Below are positions 56,344 to 64,000 of a stretch of 64,000 bases of DNA, one piece after another. The notes under the pieces were generated by a model, which saw nothing but the letters and a program-made list of their open reading frames with translations, did no database searches and was not told the origin of the DNA. The stretch's first letter is position 1. Every line of letters starts with the position of its first letter. The DNA is taken from positions 16,576 to 80,575 of the forward strand of contig JAUSLL010000089.1 in NCBI GenBank assembly GCA_030649335.1. The letters are read 5' to 3'. This DNA is from Parvibaculum sp. (lineage in GTDB: Bacteria; Pseudomonadota; Alphaproteobacteria; Parvibaculales; Parvibaculaceae). A program made the translations under genes and the position numbers.

Positions 56344-57546
56344 TTACTCAAACCGCAGCGCGTCAATCGGATCGAGACGGGCAGCATTGCGGGCCGGAAA
56401 ATACCCAAATACCACGCCCACCAGCGCCGAAAAAATAAAGGCGACGCCGATAATCGGCAGGTTGAGCACAAAGGGTATGGCAAAGGCGGAGGCCACCACC
56501 GCCGAAATGATGAGCCCGAGCACAATCCCGACGAGCCCACCCGCGAGCGACAAAGCTCCAGCCTCCACCAAAAACTGCATCAGCACTTCGCGTTCAAAAG
56601 CGCCGATGGCGAGCCTTATGCCGATCTCGCGTGTACGCTCCGTGACCGACACCAGCATGATATTCATGATGCCGATGCCGCCCACAAGAAGGCTGATCGC
56701 TGCCACCGCACCAAGAAACGTGGTGAGCAAGGCCGTCGTGCCTTCTACAAGCGCCGCGATCTCGCGCATATCCTGCACCTGAAAATCATCGACCTTGCCT
56801 TGCGTGATGTGACGTCGCTGCTGCAAGAGTGCCGTCGCCTCCGCCTTCACCTTGTCGATGGAGCCCGCCGAACTCGCCGAGAGAAAGATCACGGAAATAT
56901 CATCCGTGCCTGATATGCGCCGCTGAAAAGCAAGCAGCGGCATCAGCACCGCATCGTCCTGATCCTGCCCGAAAGTGGACGAGCCCTTGCCCTGCAACAC
57001 ACCGATGACTTCACACGAGCTTGGCCCCAGCCGCAGCCGCGCGCCGAGCGGGTCCTGAGCACCGAAAAGATTTTTATGCACTGTCGCGCCGATAACGCAG
57101 ACCGCGCGACCGGCCCGTTCCTCCGCCTCGTCAAATATACGACCTTTCACAACCGGCCATTGCCGCACTGTGAAGTAAGCGTCCGTTACACCCGACACTG
57201 TTGTCGTCCAATTGGCATTGGCAAACACCGCCCGCACCGATTTCGACGCCATGGGCGCGACCACATCAAGCCCCGCCACATTGCGCTCCAGCGCCGTTGC
57301 ATCCGCCTGTTTGAAAGCCGTGACGCCCGCGCTCGGGCCCCGCTGGCGACTTCCGGGCATCACCATCAGCAGGTTCTTGCCGAGGCTTGAAATATCACTC
57401 GATACTTTTTGCTGCGCGCCGCCGCCGAGCGTCACCATGGCAATGACAGCGGCCACACCAATGATGATGCCGAGCATAGTCAGCGCCGAGCGCAAAAAAT
57501 TACGCCGTATTTCACGCGCCGACAGGATCAGGGTTTCAATAAACAT
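56344..57546 (-). CDS. MacB-type ABC transporter permease
   Basis: A 400-residue membrane subunit with one N-terminal helix (RSALTMLGIIIGVAAVIAMV), a large periplasmic domain (MacB_PCD, about residues 50-250) and three C-terminal helices in an FtsX-like domain (GGIGIMNIMLVSVTERTREI GIRLA region). Here permease and ATPase are separate genes, unlike E. coli MacB. It overlaps the ATPase gene by 11 bases. It probably exports a peptide, lipid or antibiotic with the adaptor encoded upstream; no outer-membrane channel gene is present. Confidence 0.93.
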   Translation of the reverse strand: MFIETLILSAREIRRNFLRSALTMLGIIIGVAAVIAMVTLGGGAQQKVSSDISSLGKNLLMVMPGSRQRGPSAGVTAFKQADATALERNVAGLDVVAPMASKSVRAVFANANWTTTVSGVTDAYFTVRQWPVVKGRIFDEAEERAGRAVCVIGATVHKNLFGAQDPLGARLRLGPSSCEVIGVLQGKGSSTFGQDQDDAVLMPLLAFQRRISGTDDISVIFLSASSAGSIDKVKAEATALLQQRRHITQGKVDDFQVQDMREIAALVEGTTALLTTFLGAVAAISLLVGGIGIMNIMLVSVTERTREIGIRLAIGAFEREVLMQFLVEAGALSLAGGLVGIVLGLIISAVVASAFAIPFVLNLPIIGVAFIFSALVGVVFGYFPARNAARLDPIDALRFE

Positions 57547-58273
57547 GCGTTCGCCCCCGCGGGCTTTGCGCTTTGTCGGATGCTATCAACCCGTCGCGGA
57601 AAATCACCGAACGATTGGCAAAGGCTGCCATATCGGCTTCATGTGTCACCATGACGATGGTGATGTTCTGCTCGCGGTTGAGGGCCACAAGAAGTTCCAT
57701 GATTTCGGCAGAGCGCTGCGTATCAAGATTGCCGGTCGGCTCGTCGGCCAGCAACACCGCAGGCTCGCTCGCAATGGCGCGCGCAATCGCAACGCGCTGC
57801 TGCTGACCGCCGGAAAGTTCAGCAGACGTGTGCCCAGCACGATCGGCAAGCCCCACAGCGTCGAGCGCCGCACGCGCGCGCTTATGCCGTTCCGCGCGTG
57901 GCAAACCGCGATAAATGAGCGGCAATTCAACATTCTCAAGCGCCGTCGTGCGCTTGAGCAAATTAAAACCCTGAAACACAAAACCCAGATAATTGCGCCG
58001 CAACAGCGCCCGCTGGTCGCGCGTCAAGCTGCCGACATCAACGCCGCGGAAAAAATAATGCCCGTCGCTTGGCGTATCAAGACAGCCGATAATATTCATG
58101 CAAGTCGATTTGCCGGACCCGCTCGGGCCCATAATTGCAACGAACTCGCCGTCGCGGATCGTAAGATCAACACCATCAAGCGCCCGCACCTCGCTCTCGC
58201 CCGCCCCGTAGATTTTGTGCAAATCCCGGAACTCAACAAGCGGCGGCTCGGCTGATGTCACAGGCCCTGCCAT
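57536..58273 (-). CDS. MacB/LolD-type ABC transporter ATP-binding protein
   Basis: A 245-residue ATPase. Walker A is GPSGSGKST, the Q loop follows in FVFQGFNLL, the signature is LSGGQQQRVAIARA, and Walker B is AVLLADEPTGNLD, with the H loop in VTHEAD. MAGPVTS is used as the start because the longer frame runs into the adaptor gene, whose stop lies one base upstream. It belongs to a three-gene adaptor-ATPase-permease operon. Confidence 0.95.
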   Translation of the reverse strand: MAGPVTSAEPPLVEFRDLHKIYGAGESEVRALDGVDLTIRDGEFVAIMGPSGSGKSTCMNIIGCLDTPSDGHYFFRGVDVGSLTRDQRALLRRNYLGFVFQGFNLLKRTTALENVELPLIYRGLPRAERHKRARAALDAVGLADRAGHTSAELSGGQQQRVAIARAIASEPAVLLADEPTGNLDTQRSAEIMELLVALNREQNITIVMVTHEADMAAFANRSVIFRDGLIASDKAQSPRGRTHVY

Positions 58274-58274
58274 G

Positions 58275-59510
58275 TTACTGGCCACTTGCTTTTGATTTAA
58301 CCTTAATGTCGGTGAGCACACCCACACCATCCGTCACGTCGCCGCCTAGAACTTCTGTCTGCTGACCATTGCTAAGGCCAAGGTCAAGCGCAACAGACAC
58401 AGGCTCGCCGTCCTTCAAAATCCAGACGGGCTTTGTCACATGACCTTCTGCCGTCACAACAGCTTCGGCAGATTTTGCGTCCGGTGGCGTGAAACGTGTC
58501 GCGCCGTTCGGCACCAACAGCACATTCTTCTTCTCTGCGGTAATAATTTCTGCCGTCGCCGTCATGCCCGGCCGCAGTGCAAGGTCGGCATTGTCGATGG
58601 AGAGCACCGCCACATAGGAAACGACATTGTTGGTCGTGGTCGAAGCGAGATGCAGTTTTTTGATTTCTGCCTGAAACCGGCGATTGGGATAAGCGTCCAC
58701 GCTGAATGACGCCGACTGACCCTCGCGCACCTGACCGACGTCCGCCTCATCCACATTGACCTGCAATTCCATATGCCGCAGATCGTCGGCCAGCGTGAAG
58801 AGTGTCGGCGTTTCAAAGGTCGCCGCAACCGTCTGGCCGGGTTCGATATTGCGCTCGATCACCACGCCGTCGATGGGCGAGCGGATGACGGCCTTGGAGA
58901 GCGAGGTTTCGTCCGCCGCAAGTTGGGCTTCATTGGCTTCGACGCGTGCCTTGCCACCCGCGTAATTGGCTTCAGCGCGTTTCATATCCGCCAGCGCCAT
59001 GTCGAGTTCCAACTGCGAGACCGCGTTGGCGGCGGCGAGACCCTTGTAGCGCCTCCACTTGGCCGCCGTCTCAATGCGGCTTGCCTGATATTGCAAAACC
59101 GTCGCGCGGGATTCATCCAGCGTCGCCTCGGATTTGGCGAGCGTATTACGCAATGCCGTCGTATCGATCTCGGCAAGCACCTGATCTTTTTTCACTTCAT
59201 CGTTGAAATCAGCGAGCACCTTGTCGATACGGCCCGAAATTTCACTGCCAACCGTAACAGAGGTCTCGGGCTCCACCGTACCCGTCGCTGTCACAATGAC
59301 CTTGAGGTCACCGCGCACGACCGGCTCGCTCACATATTCAGGTGCATCCGGCCCGCGCAGAAAGAGCCACCAGATCACAAACAAGGCAATGACGAACGCA
59401 ATGCCACCGGCAAGATAAGGATGCTCACCCGCCCAGACGCGCCATTTCATGCGGCCCGCGTCGGGGCCAAGCCCCAGCCGCGCACTCACGTCTCTACTCG
59501 CCTCACTCAT
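58275..59510 (-). CDS. MacA-type periplasmic adaptor (membrane fusion) protein
   Basis: A 411-residue adaptor. A membrane anchor (YLAGGIAFVIALFVIWWLFL) is followed by the lipoyl-like barrel halves (VTATGTVEPETSVTVGSEI, KAVIRSPIDGVVIERNIEPG) around a helical hairpin (about residues 110-200), then beta-barrel and membrane-proximal domains (LRPGMTATAEIITAEKKNV). It is the first gene of the exporter operon and would link the ATPase/permease to an outer-membrane channel encoded elsewhere. Confidence 0.94.
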   Translation of the reverse strand: MSEASRDVSARLGLGPDAGRMKWRVWAGEHPYLAGGIAFVIALFVIWWLFLRGPDAPEYVSEPVVRGDLKVIVTATGTVEPETSVTVGSEISGRIDKVLADFNDEVKKDQVLAEIDTTALRNTLAKSEATLDESRATVLQYQASRIETAAKWRRYKGLAAANAVSQLELDMALADMKRAEANYAGGKARVEANEAQLAADETSLSKAVIRSPIDGVVIERNIEPGQTVAATFETPTLFTLADDLRHMELQVNVDEADVGQVREGQSASFSVDAYPNRRFQAEIKKLHLASTTTNNVVSYVAVLSIDNADLALRPGMTATAEIITAEKKNVLLVPNGATRFTPPDAKSAEAVVTAEGHVTKPVWILKDGEPVSVALDLGLSNGQQTEVLGGDVTDGVGVLTDIKVKSKASGQ

Positions 59511-59771
59511 CGCTCAATATGCGCTGCTGCGCCCTCTGCTATTTCGAGTTCGCCGTTTCTTGATCGGGCGGCCTGAAAAGATCTAACGTCGAACCTGTCG
59601 CAATCCGTCGTTCACATATGGGGACCGTCGGCGGCATAGTCTAGGAGGGCACGTTCCCGCGCAATAGGTCTCGCAAGACCCGGCAGCCTATGACATTCTG
59701 TCGCCACGGCGCTCCTGCCTGCGACCGACCCGACTGCCTGAACGCCGGGACAAGAGACAAGCAACCCTTTC

Positions 59772-60719
59772 ATGCGCCGTATTCTGATCATCAAACATGG
59801 GGCCTTCGGCGACGTCATCCAATCGGAAGGCGCGCTGCATGATATTCGCGAACATCACAAGGGTGATGACATCGCGGTCCTGACCACAACGCCCTATCGC
59901 CGTATCTTTGAACGCTGCCCTTGGGTCGATCGTGTGATCACCGATCCGCGCGCGCCGCGCTGGCGCATCGACCTCATGCGCAAACTCGGCCAAAGCCTCG
60001 CCGCTGAAAAATTCGACATGGTCTATGACCTGCAGAATTCCGCCCGCACCGCTTTTTATTATCGCTGGTTCTTCAAAGATGTGGAGTGGTCAGGCACCGC
60101 CAAAGGCGCAAGCCATCCCGTGCGCCTCAAGAACCCCAAGAAGGTCCGCTCGCTTGACCGCATGGCGAGCCAGTTGAAAGACGCAGGGCTCACCGTGCGC
60201 TATTCGCGCCGCCCCAATGTGTCATGGATGGCCGACGACATGGACGCGCTCATTGCAGAAGAAGGCATCAAAGACCCGTTCATCCTGCTGATCCCAGGTT
60301 GCTCGATCCGCCACCCGCAAAAGCGCTGGCCCTATTACGCCGACCTCGCCAATCGTCTGATGAGCGAAGGCTATCAGATCGTGACGGCGCCCGGTCCCGA
60401 TGAGCTTGATCTGGCCGCCACCATTCCCGGCATCACGCTCAAAGGCCCGCGCGGCTTTTTGAATTGGTTTGAACTCGCCGGCGTGATGAAGCGCGCGGCT
60501 TTCATTGTCGGCAATGACACAGGGCCAAGCCACTTGGCGGCCCATCTCGGCGCGCAGGGCCTCGCTCTCTTTGGCGCGCATACGACAGCCGAGCGCACCG
60601 GCATCGAACGGGAAAATTTCACCGCGATCGAAGTCTCGCAACTTTCAAGTCTGCCGGTCGCCCGCGTCCTCGATGAGGTGCACTTGCGCGTCAGTGCCGT
60701 TCAGTTGAATTCGGTATAA
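59772..60719 (+). CDS. Glycosyltransferase family 9 (heptosyltransferase-like)
   Basis: A 315-residue GT-B enzyme of the family that adds heptose or related sugars to LPS core. Visible are RRILIIKHGAFGDVIQSEGA, LLIPGCSIRHPQKRWPY and the donor-binding FIVGNDTGPSHLAAHLGAQG. Exact acceptor and sugar are not determinable. Its last 19 bases overlap the end of the convergent DUF6165 gene. Confidence 0.93.
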   Translation: MRRILIIKHGAFGDVIQSEGALHDIREHHKGDDIAVLTTTPYRRIFERCPWVDRVITDPRAPRWRIDLMRKLGQSLAAEKFDMVYDLQNSARTAFYYRWFFKDVEWSGTAKGASHPVRLKNPKKVRSLDRMASQLKDAGLTVRYSRRPNVSWMADDMDALIAEEGIKDPFILLIPGCSIRHPQKRWPYYADLANRLMSEGYQIVTAPGPDELDLAATIPGITLKGPRGFLNWFELAGVMKRAAFIVGNDTGPSHLAAHLGAQGLALFGAHTTAERTGIERENFTAIEVSQLSSLPVARVLDEVHLRVSAVQLNSV

Positions 60720-61108
60720 GATTTTTCTTCGATGATGGTCGAGCCTGTCAGAAGGTTGATGTCCTTCTTCAGCGCCGCGCGTTTGTCGTTCTGAATATAG
60801 ACAGAGCGCGCAATATCAATGAACTTCTGACCGAAATCCTTATCCGCCTCGCATTGACGAATATCATCTTCGATCACCCAAAGGTCCTCGTTGACCTTCT
60901 TGAGCGCTGCTTCCAGCCGCGTCAGTTCGGCGCTTGCCGGAATGTGCTTCACGCGTGCCGCTTCCAGAACAGCAAGCTCGTGGCGCACATTTTTCAGCTT
61001 GGCCTCGTCGCTCATCCGCTCGGACTTGATCGCCAGAATGGTAATTTTGTCGATCAACTCACCGGGACCGACATCGATCAGAATGGATTGGGCGGCGCTC
61101 TTGCTCAT
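60701..61108 (-). CDS. DUF6165-family protein
   Basis: A 135-residue, mainly helical protein: SILIDVGPGELIDKITILAI, NVRHELAVLEAARV, LEAALKKVNEDLWVIEDDIR and FIDIARSVYIQNDKRAALKK match the DUF6165 family, often found near LPS sugar transferase genes. No catalytic signature is known. The start is fixed by GAGGA five bases before the ATG. The heptad-like Leu/Lys pattern suggests a coiled coil. Confidence 0.88.
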   Translation of the reverse strand: MSKSAAQSILIDVGPGELIDKITILAIKSERMSDEAKLKNVRHELAVLEAARVKHIPASAELTRLEAALKKVNEDLWVIEDDIRQCEADKDFGQKFIDIARSVYIQNDKRAALKKDINLLTGSTIIEEKSYTEFN

Positions 61109-61286
61109 ATCGTCCTCAAAGATCGCAGCGGCGAACGGAACAAACCGCGCCGGTGCATTTTGCATGCGCTTTTATAGCCAAGGGAGGCGCATACATGCCA
61201 GAATGAATTTGGTCGCGGCATCTGCGGCGGGGATTTGGCGGGACTTCACCCGCCATATGGGCCGAAATTCTTTCAAACGGGGTCAA

Positions 61287-61628
61287 ATGTCGCTGATTGC
61301 GCGCTTTGTGGAGCAGCTTCAACGCATGCTTTCCGAGCAGGAGCAAAGGCTCTCCATGCGCGAAAGCGACCCCTGGCTCTTCATCGCCATTGACGGCGTC
61401 GAGTTTCGTGCCCGCGACTGGTCAGCTGGCGGCGCGCGCCTGCAGGCCTGCACCGCCGATCTCGCCATCGGCCAGATCGTGTCGGGGCGTCTGCGCTGGC
61501 ACAAGCGCGAGGCAGGCCACATTTTCACTGCCGAAGTGATGCGGCTTGATCTCGGCGGCGAGGTGGCCCTGCGCTGGCTCGACCTGCCGGATGTTGTTTT
61601 CGCCGCGATGGAACCGCCCGAACAATAA
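61287..61628 (+). CDS. Small protein, possibly PilZ-like
   Basis: A 113-residue protein. A helical, Gln/Glu-rich N-terminus (IARFVEQLQRMLSEQEQRLS) precedes a beta-rich part with RDWSAGGARLQACTADLAIG, which resembles the second half of the PilZ cyclic-di-GMP motif (D-x-S-x-x-G). The usual RxxxR element is not evident, so c-di-GMP binding is doubtful. An ATG 84 bases upstream in frame is another possible start. Neighbours give no further clue. Confidence 0.6.
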   Translation: MSLIARFVEQLQRMLSEQEQRLSMRESDPWLFIAIDGVEFRARDWSAGGARLQACTADLAIGQIVSGRLRWHKREAGHIFTAEVMRLDLGGEVALRWLDLPDVVFAAMEPPEQ

Positions 61629-61747
61629 GCACGCGACCCCCGCGCCAAGGCGGACGTTGCGGCATTTCACAGCCTCTCGCCTCGCGCCCTGACGCAAGCT
61701 AGGCTCCCCCCAACAGTATTTTCGAAAAAACCTGACGGGAGAAAACA

Positions 61748-62566
61748 ATGGCCGACGCTTATCCGACATATGAAACAATCCTCATCCGCAAAGAAGGCCC
61801 TGTCGATTGGGTGACATTGAACCGCCCCGACATGCTCAACGCGATCAACCCGACGCTGACAGCTGAGCTGCAGGATTATTTTGGTCGTCTTTATACAGAT
61901 CAAACCGTTCGCATCGTCGTCCTCAAAGGCGCGGGCCGCGCCTTTTGTGCGGGCCTTGACCTGAAGCATCGCGAAAGCACCACCGAGAACAGTTCAGGTG
62001 GCGTGGTCGCAGGGCTTCGCACGCAGCGCGCCATCAGCGAGATCGTCATGAAAATGCGCCGCTGCCCGCAGGCCATCATCAGCCTCATCCACGGCCCCGC
62101 TTGCGGCGGCGGCTTCGCTTTCGCGCTGGCCTCAGACATCCGCATCGCCGGTGAGAGCGCGCGCATGAACGCCGCCTTCATCCGCATCGGCCTGTCGGCC
62201 TGCGACATCGGCGTGTCCTATTTTCTGCCGCGCCTTGTCGGCGTTTCGGTCGCCTCCGAACTCATGCTCACAGGCCGCTTCATCAATGCCGATCGCGCGC
62301 TCCGCGTGGGCCTCGTCTCCGAAGTCGTGGCCGACGACAAGCTCGAAGAAGCGGCACGTCCATACCTCGACGAGATGCTCACAACCTCGCCGCTCGGCCT
62401 CCGCCTCACCAAAGAATGTCTCAACATGTCGGTGGATGCAGGCAGTCTGGAGGCTGCCGTCGCGATGGAAGACCGCAACCAGATTCTGGCCTCCCAAACC
62501 AATGATTTCAAAGAAGGCATCGCCGCCTTCCTTCAGAAGCGCAAGCCCAGCTTCACCAATTCCTAG
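61748..62566 (+). CDS. Enoyl-CoA hydratase/isomerase-family protein
   Basis: A 272-residue crotonase-fold protein. The first oxyanion-hole block GRAFCAGLDLKHRE and the second HGPACGGGFAFALASDIRIA are present. The two Glu residues of classical hydratases appear to be replaced (GGGFAFA instead of GGGCELA; FIRIGLSACDIG instead of PEINLG). An Asp in CDIG aligns roughly with the catalytic Asp of dienoyl-CoA isomerases. Fold membership is clear; the reaction is not. Confidence 0.9.
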   Translation: MADAYPTYETILIRKEGPVDWVTLNRPDMLNAINPTLTAELQDYFGRLYTDQTVRIVVLKGAGRAFCAGLDLKHRESTTENSSGGVVAGLRTQRAISEIVMKMRRCPQAIISLIHGPACGGGFAFALASDIRIAGESARMNAAFIRIGLSACDIGVSYFLPRLVGVSVASELMLTGRFINADRALRVGLVSEVVADDKLEEAARPYLDEMLTTSPLGLRLTKECLNMSVDAGSLEAAVAMEDRNQILASQTNDFKEGIAAFLQKRKPSFTNS

Positions 62567-62683
62567 CGGTTTGAACCTTATCGGTTCATCATTTGCAAAG
62601 CCTGGGGCGGCATAAGTGTCCAAAATAGAGGTGTATTAACCCGTTTAGTGACACAATGCCGCCTTGGAAACCCAAGGACCCAC

Positions 62684-63268
62684 ATGGCCGGCTTTCAACT
62701 GCAATTCATCGACGACTTTAAACAGGTGCCGTTCCGCATCGGGAAAAGTCGCGCGATGGTCGATCACTGGCAGTCGCTGCGCGGCAACGGGCCCGTGCCG
62801 CGTGCGGAAGACATCAGCCCCGGTTCGATGAAGGCCCTGCTCTCGGAAATTTTCATCTTTGAACTGCCGGATGACGGATCGATCCGCTACAGGCTTGCGG
62901 GCACACAAGCGGTCAAACGTCTGGGATTTGAGCCCAAGGGCATGAACCTTCTCGACCTGACACCGGAGGATGCTCGCCCCTTCGTGGCCGGCGCCTTTCA
63001 GTTGGTCTCCAATCATCATGTCGGCGGGTTGGCGCATTTCTCGTCATCATCAGAGCATCGAAAAGACTACGGCCTCGAACTCGTGCTGCTGCCGATCACA
63101 GCGCCCGACGGCCAGCCGCCCCGCATCCTCTCCCTCTCCACGCGCCTCGATCCCGAAGACGTGCGAGATGACGAGGGCAAGACCGAAATTTTTGCCGTGG
63201 AAGTCGAGAACGCCGTCATCTTCGATCTGGGCTTCGGCATCCCCGCCGAACTCCGCGGCCTTGCATAA
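62684..63268 (+). CDS. PAS_5-family single-domain protein
   Basis: A 194-residue protein with the same PAS_5 layout as the one beside accA: MVDHWQSLRGNGPVPRAEDI, IFIFELPDDGSIRYRLAGTQ, KRLGFEPKGMNLLDLTPEDA. No output domain is present. AAGGA lies six bases before the chosen ATG; a GTG 12 codons upstream is less likely. The function is unknown. It is a single-gene unit by spacing. Confidence 0.86.
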   Translation: MAGFQLQFIDDFKQVPFRIGKSRAMVDHWQSLRGNGPVPRAEDISPGSMKALLSEIFIFELPDDGSIRYRLAGTQAVKRLGFEPKGMNLLDLTPEDARPFVAGAFQLVSNHHVGGLAHFSSSSEHRKDYGLELVLLPITAPDGQPPRILSLSTRLDPEDVRDDEGKTEIFAVEVENAVIFDLGFGIPAELRGLA

Positions 63269-63319
63269 AGCCCGGACAACGCGCCCGTGCTAGGCTCCTG
63301 AAAACATCAGGAACCAGAC

Positions 63320-63877
63320 ATGCGCTCCATGCTCCTCCATTCCCATCCCACAACCGTCTTGGCCCGACTTGATCGGGCCATCCATCTTCTCACGCGCCGT
63401 GCTGCAAGCTGGATCCCACGATCAAGTCGGGCCAAGACGGTGATGGTGCTCCTTCTGGCCTTCTTCACCGCAGCCCCCGCCCTCGCCGCTTCCATGCCCA
63501 AAGCCGACTACCGCGCCGCAATGGAAAGTCTCGACGAAATCGAAACCCTCATCACCCAAACCATCACCGCCCTCAACGCAGGCATGAGCCAGACAGGCGC
63601 ACGTGCCGCCCTCCCGCACGTACAAGAACGCCTCCAATGGATGCGCGACCTCAAAGTCGCCGCCGCCAAAGTGGACACAAGCCACACATTGCGCTCGCGC
63701 AACTCAGACAGCCAACGCGCCCAATGCCTCATCATGCGCTCAGGGCTCATGGACGCGACATTTCAGGACGTGATGGTGAATGTGTCGATGAAGGCGCGGG
63801 GGGTCGCCGACGATGCATTGCTGCCGATGGATCCCGACGCCATCGCACACATGACAAAGCCCCGTTTTTGTAGCTAA
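63320..63877 (+). CDS. Small secreted hypothetical protein with repeat-disrupted signal region
   Basis: A 185-codon frame. The only good ribosome site (AGGA seven bases upstream) fits this first ATG. Codons 12-41 lie inside a palindromic element (VLARLDRAI...PRSSRAKTV). A normal signal peptide then follows (MVLLLAFFTAAPALAAS), and a helical domain (AAMESLDEIETLITQTITAL) forms the mature protein, ending PRFCS. Either translation starts here and yields an abnormal long leader, or it starts at the internal ATG 63443, which has no ribosome site. The family is not recognised. Confidence 0.65.
   Translation: MRSMLLHSHPTTVLARLDRAIHLLTRRAASWIPRSSRAKTVMVLLLAFFTAAPALAASMPKADYRAAMESLDEIETLITQTITALNAGMSQTGARAALPHVQERLQWMRDLKVAAAKVDTSHTLRSRNSDSQRAQCLIMRSGLMDATFQDVMVNVSMKARGVADDALLPMDPDAIAHMTKPRFCS
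63353..63441. repeat. Palindromic element inside a coding region
   Basis: Two 31-base arms match at 28 positions; the left starts ACCGTCTTGGCCCGACTTGA and the right ends with its complement. They are separated by 27 bases. Peptides such as VLARLDRAI translated from this kind of palindrome recur in alphaproteobacterial annotations, which suggests a dispersed repeat family. It lies in frame within the leader of a predicted secreted protein. Confidence 0.8.
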
Positions 63878-64000
63878 ATGCCGCCCGGACGCTGCGGCAG
63901 AACAATGGTAACCATGGGGCTTAAGGGCGATAAGACCCTCGACAAAACCCTTATTCCATGTCATTTTCCGCCGCGTTTTACTTACATTCCTGAAAGCATT

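Overview
The window is a chromosomal segment of an alphaproteobacterium. The evidence is gene order typical of that class: lysC and ubiG back to back with ptsP beside lysC; comF-grxC-nitrilase opposite an NDUFAF5-like methyltransferase; a parvulin-argJ-mutT run opposite secA; xerD opposite aroK-aroB-corC; bolA opposite a J-protein followed by cobS-cobT; DUF3108 next to rpmB; and a SUV3-like helicase, S4 protein, ferredoxin and carD in a row. GC content, judged by eye, is about 60%. Two PAS_5-family proteins, acyl-CoA and epoxide enzymes and a B12-dependent mutase suggest a Hyphomicrobiales or Parvibaculum-like lineage. That placement is inference, and no species is claimed. There is no prophage, insertion sequence, CRISPR array or rRNA operon; one tRNA gene, tRNA-Arg(CCT), is present.

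Layout. 1-8.6 kb: the ptsP start, lysC, ubiG, then a tetR / cytochrome c5 lipoprotein / Tat-exported lactone oxidoreductase group inside an otherwise conserved block, then nitrilase, grxC, comF, methyltransferase, an isolated Flp pilin and mutT. 8.7-14.4 kb: argJ with a histone-H1-like N-terminal tail, a periplasmic PPIase, and secA. 14.5-19 kb: an MFS transporter opposite two tandem epoxide hydrolases, a PAS protein and accA. 20.2-22.2 kb: an ECF41 sigma-factor operon with a matching promoter. 22.2-29.3 kb: a thioesterase, xerD with two secreted or membrane proteins of unknown function, aroK, aroB and corC. 29.3-33.4 kb: bolA, a J-protein and cobS-cobT. 33.5-41.8 kb: a phytase-like esterase, a membrane protein, rpmB, meaB, a DUF3108 protein, methylmalonyl-CoA mutase and a Sel1 lipoprotein. 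41.9-45.5 kb: a hybrid PAS/GAF histidine kinase and an acyl-CoA dehydrogenase. 46-52.5 kb: SUV3-like helicase, S4 protein, TerB, ferredoxin, and CarD with a ~245-residue H1-like tail. 52.5-55.5 kb: a degenerate response regulator, a nuclease-like protein and an M48 protease with LysM. 56-59.5 kb: tRNA-Arg, a DUF2061 protein and a split MacAB-type exporter. 59.8-63.9 kb: a GT9 glycosyltransferase, a DUF6165 protein, a possible PilZ protein, a crotonase, a second PAS_5 protein, and a secreted protein whose signal-peptide region carries a palindromic element.

Most of the window is ordinary housekeeping sequence. The most unusual points are: (i) two unrelated proteins, ArgJ and CarD, that each carry a long Lys/Ala-rich H1-like N-terminal tail; (ii) the ECF41 operon, where a textbook TGTCACA-N16-CGTC promoter sits in front of a membrane protein-CMD-sigma operon; (iii) a palindromic repeat that appears to have inserted in frame into a signal peptide; (iv) a NarL-type regulator with Glu in place of the phospho-acceptor Asp; and (v) a periplasmic lactone oxidoreductase paired with its own cytochrome c lipoprotein behind a perfect palindrome.
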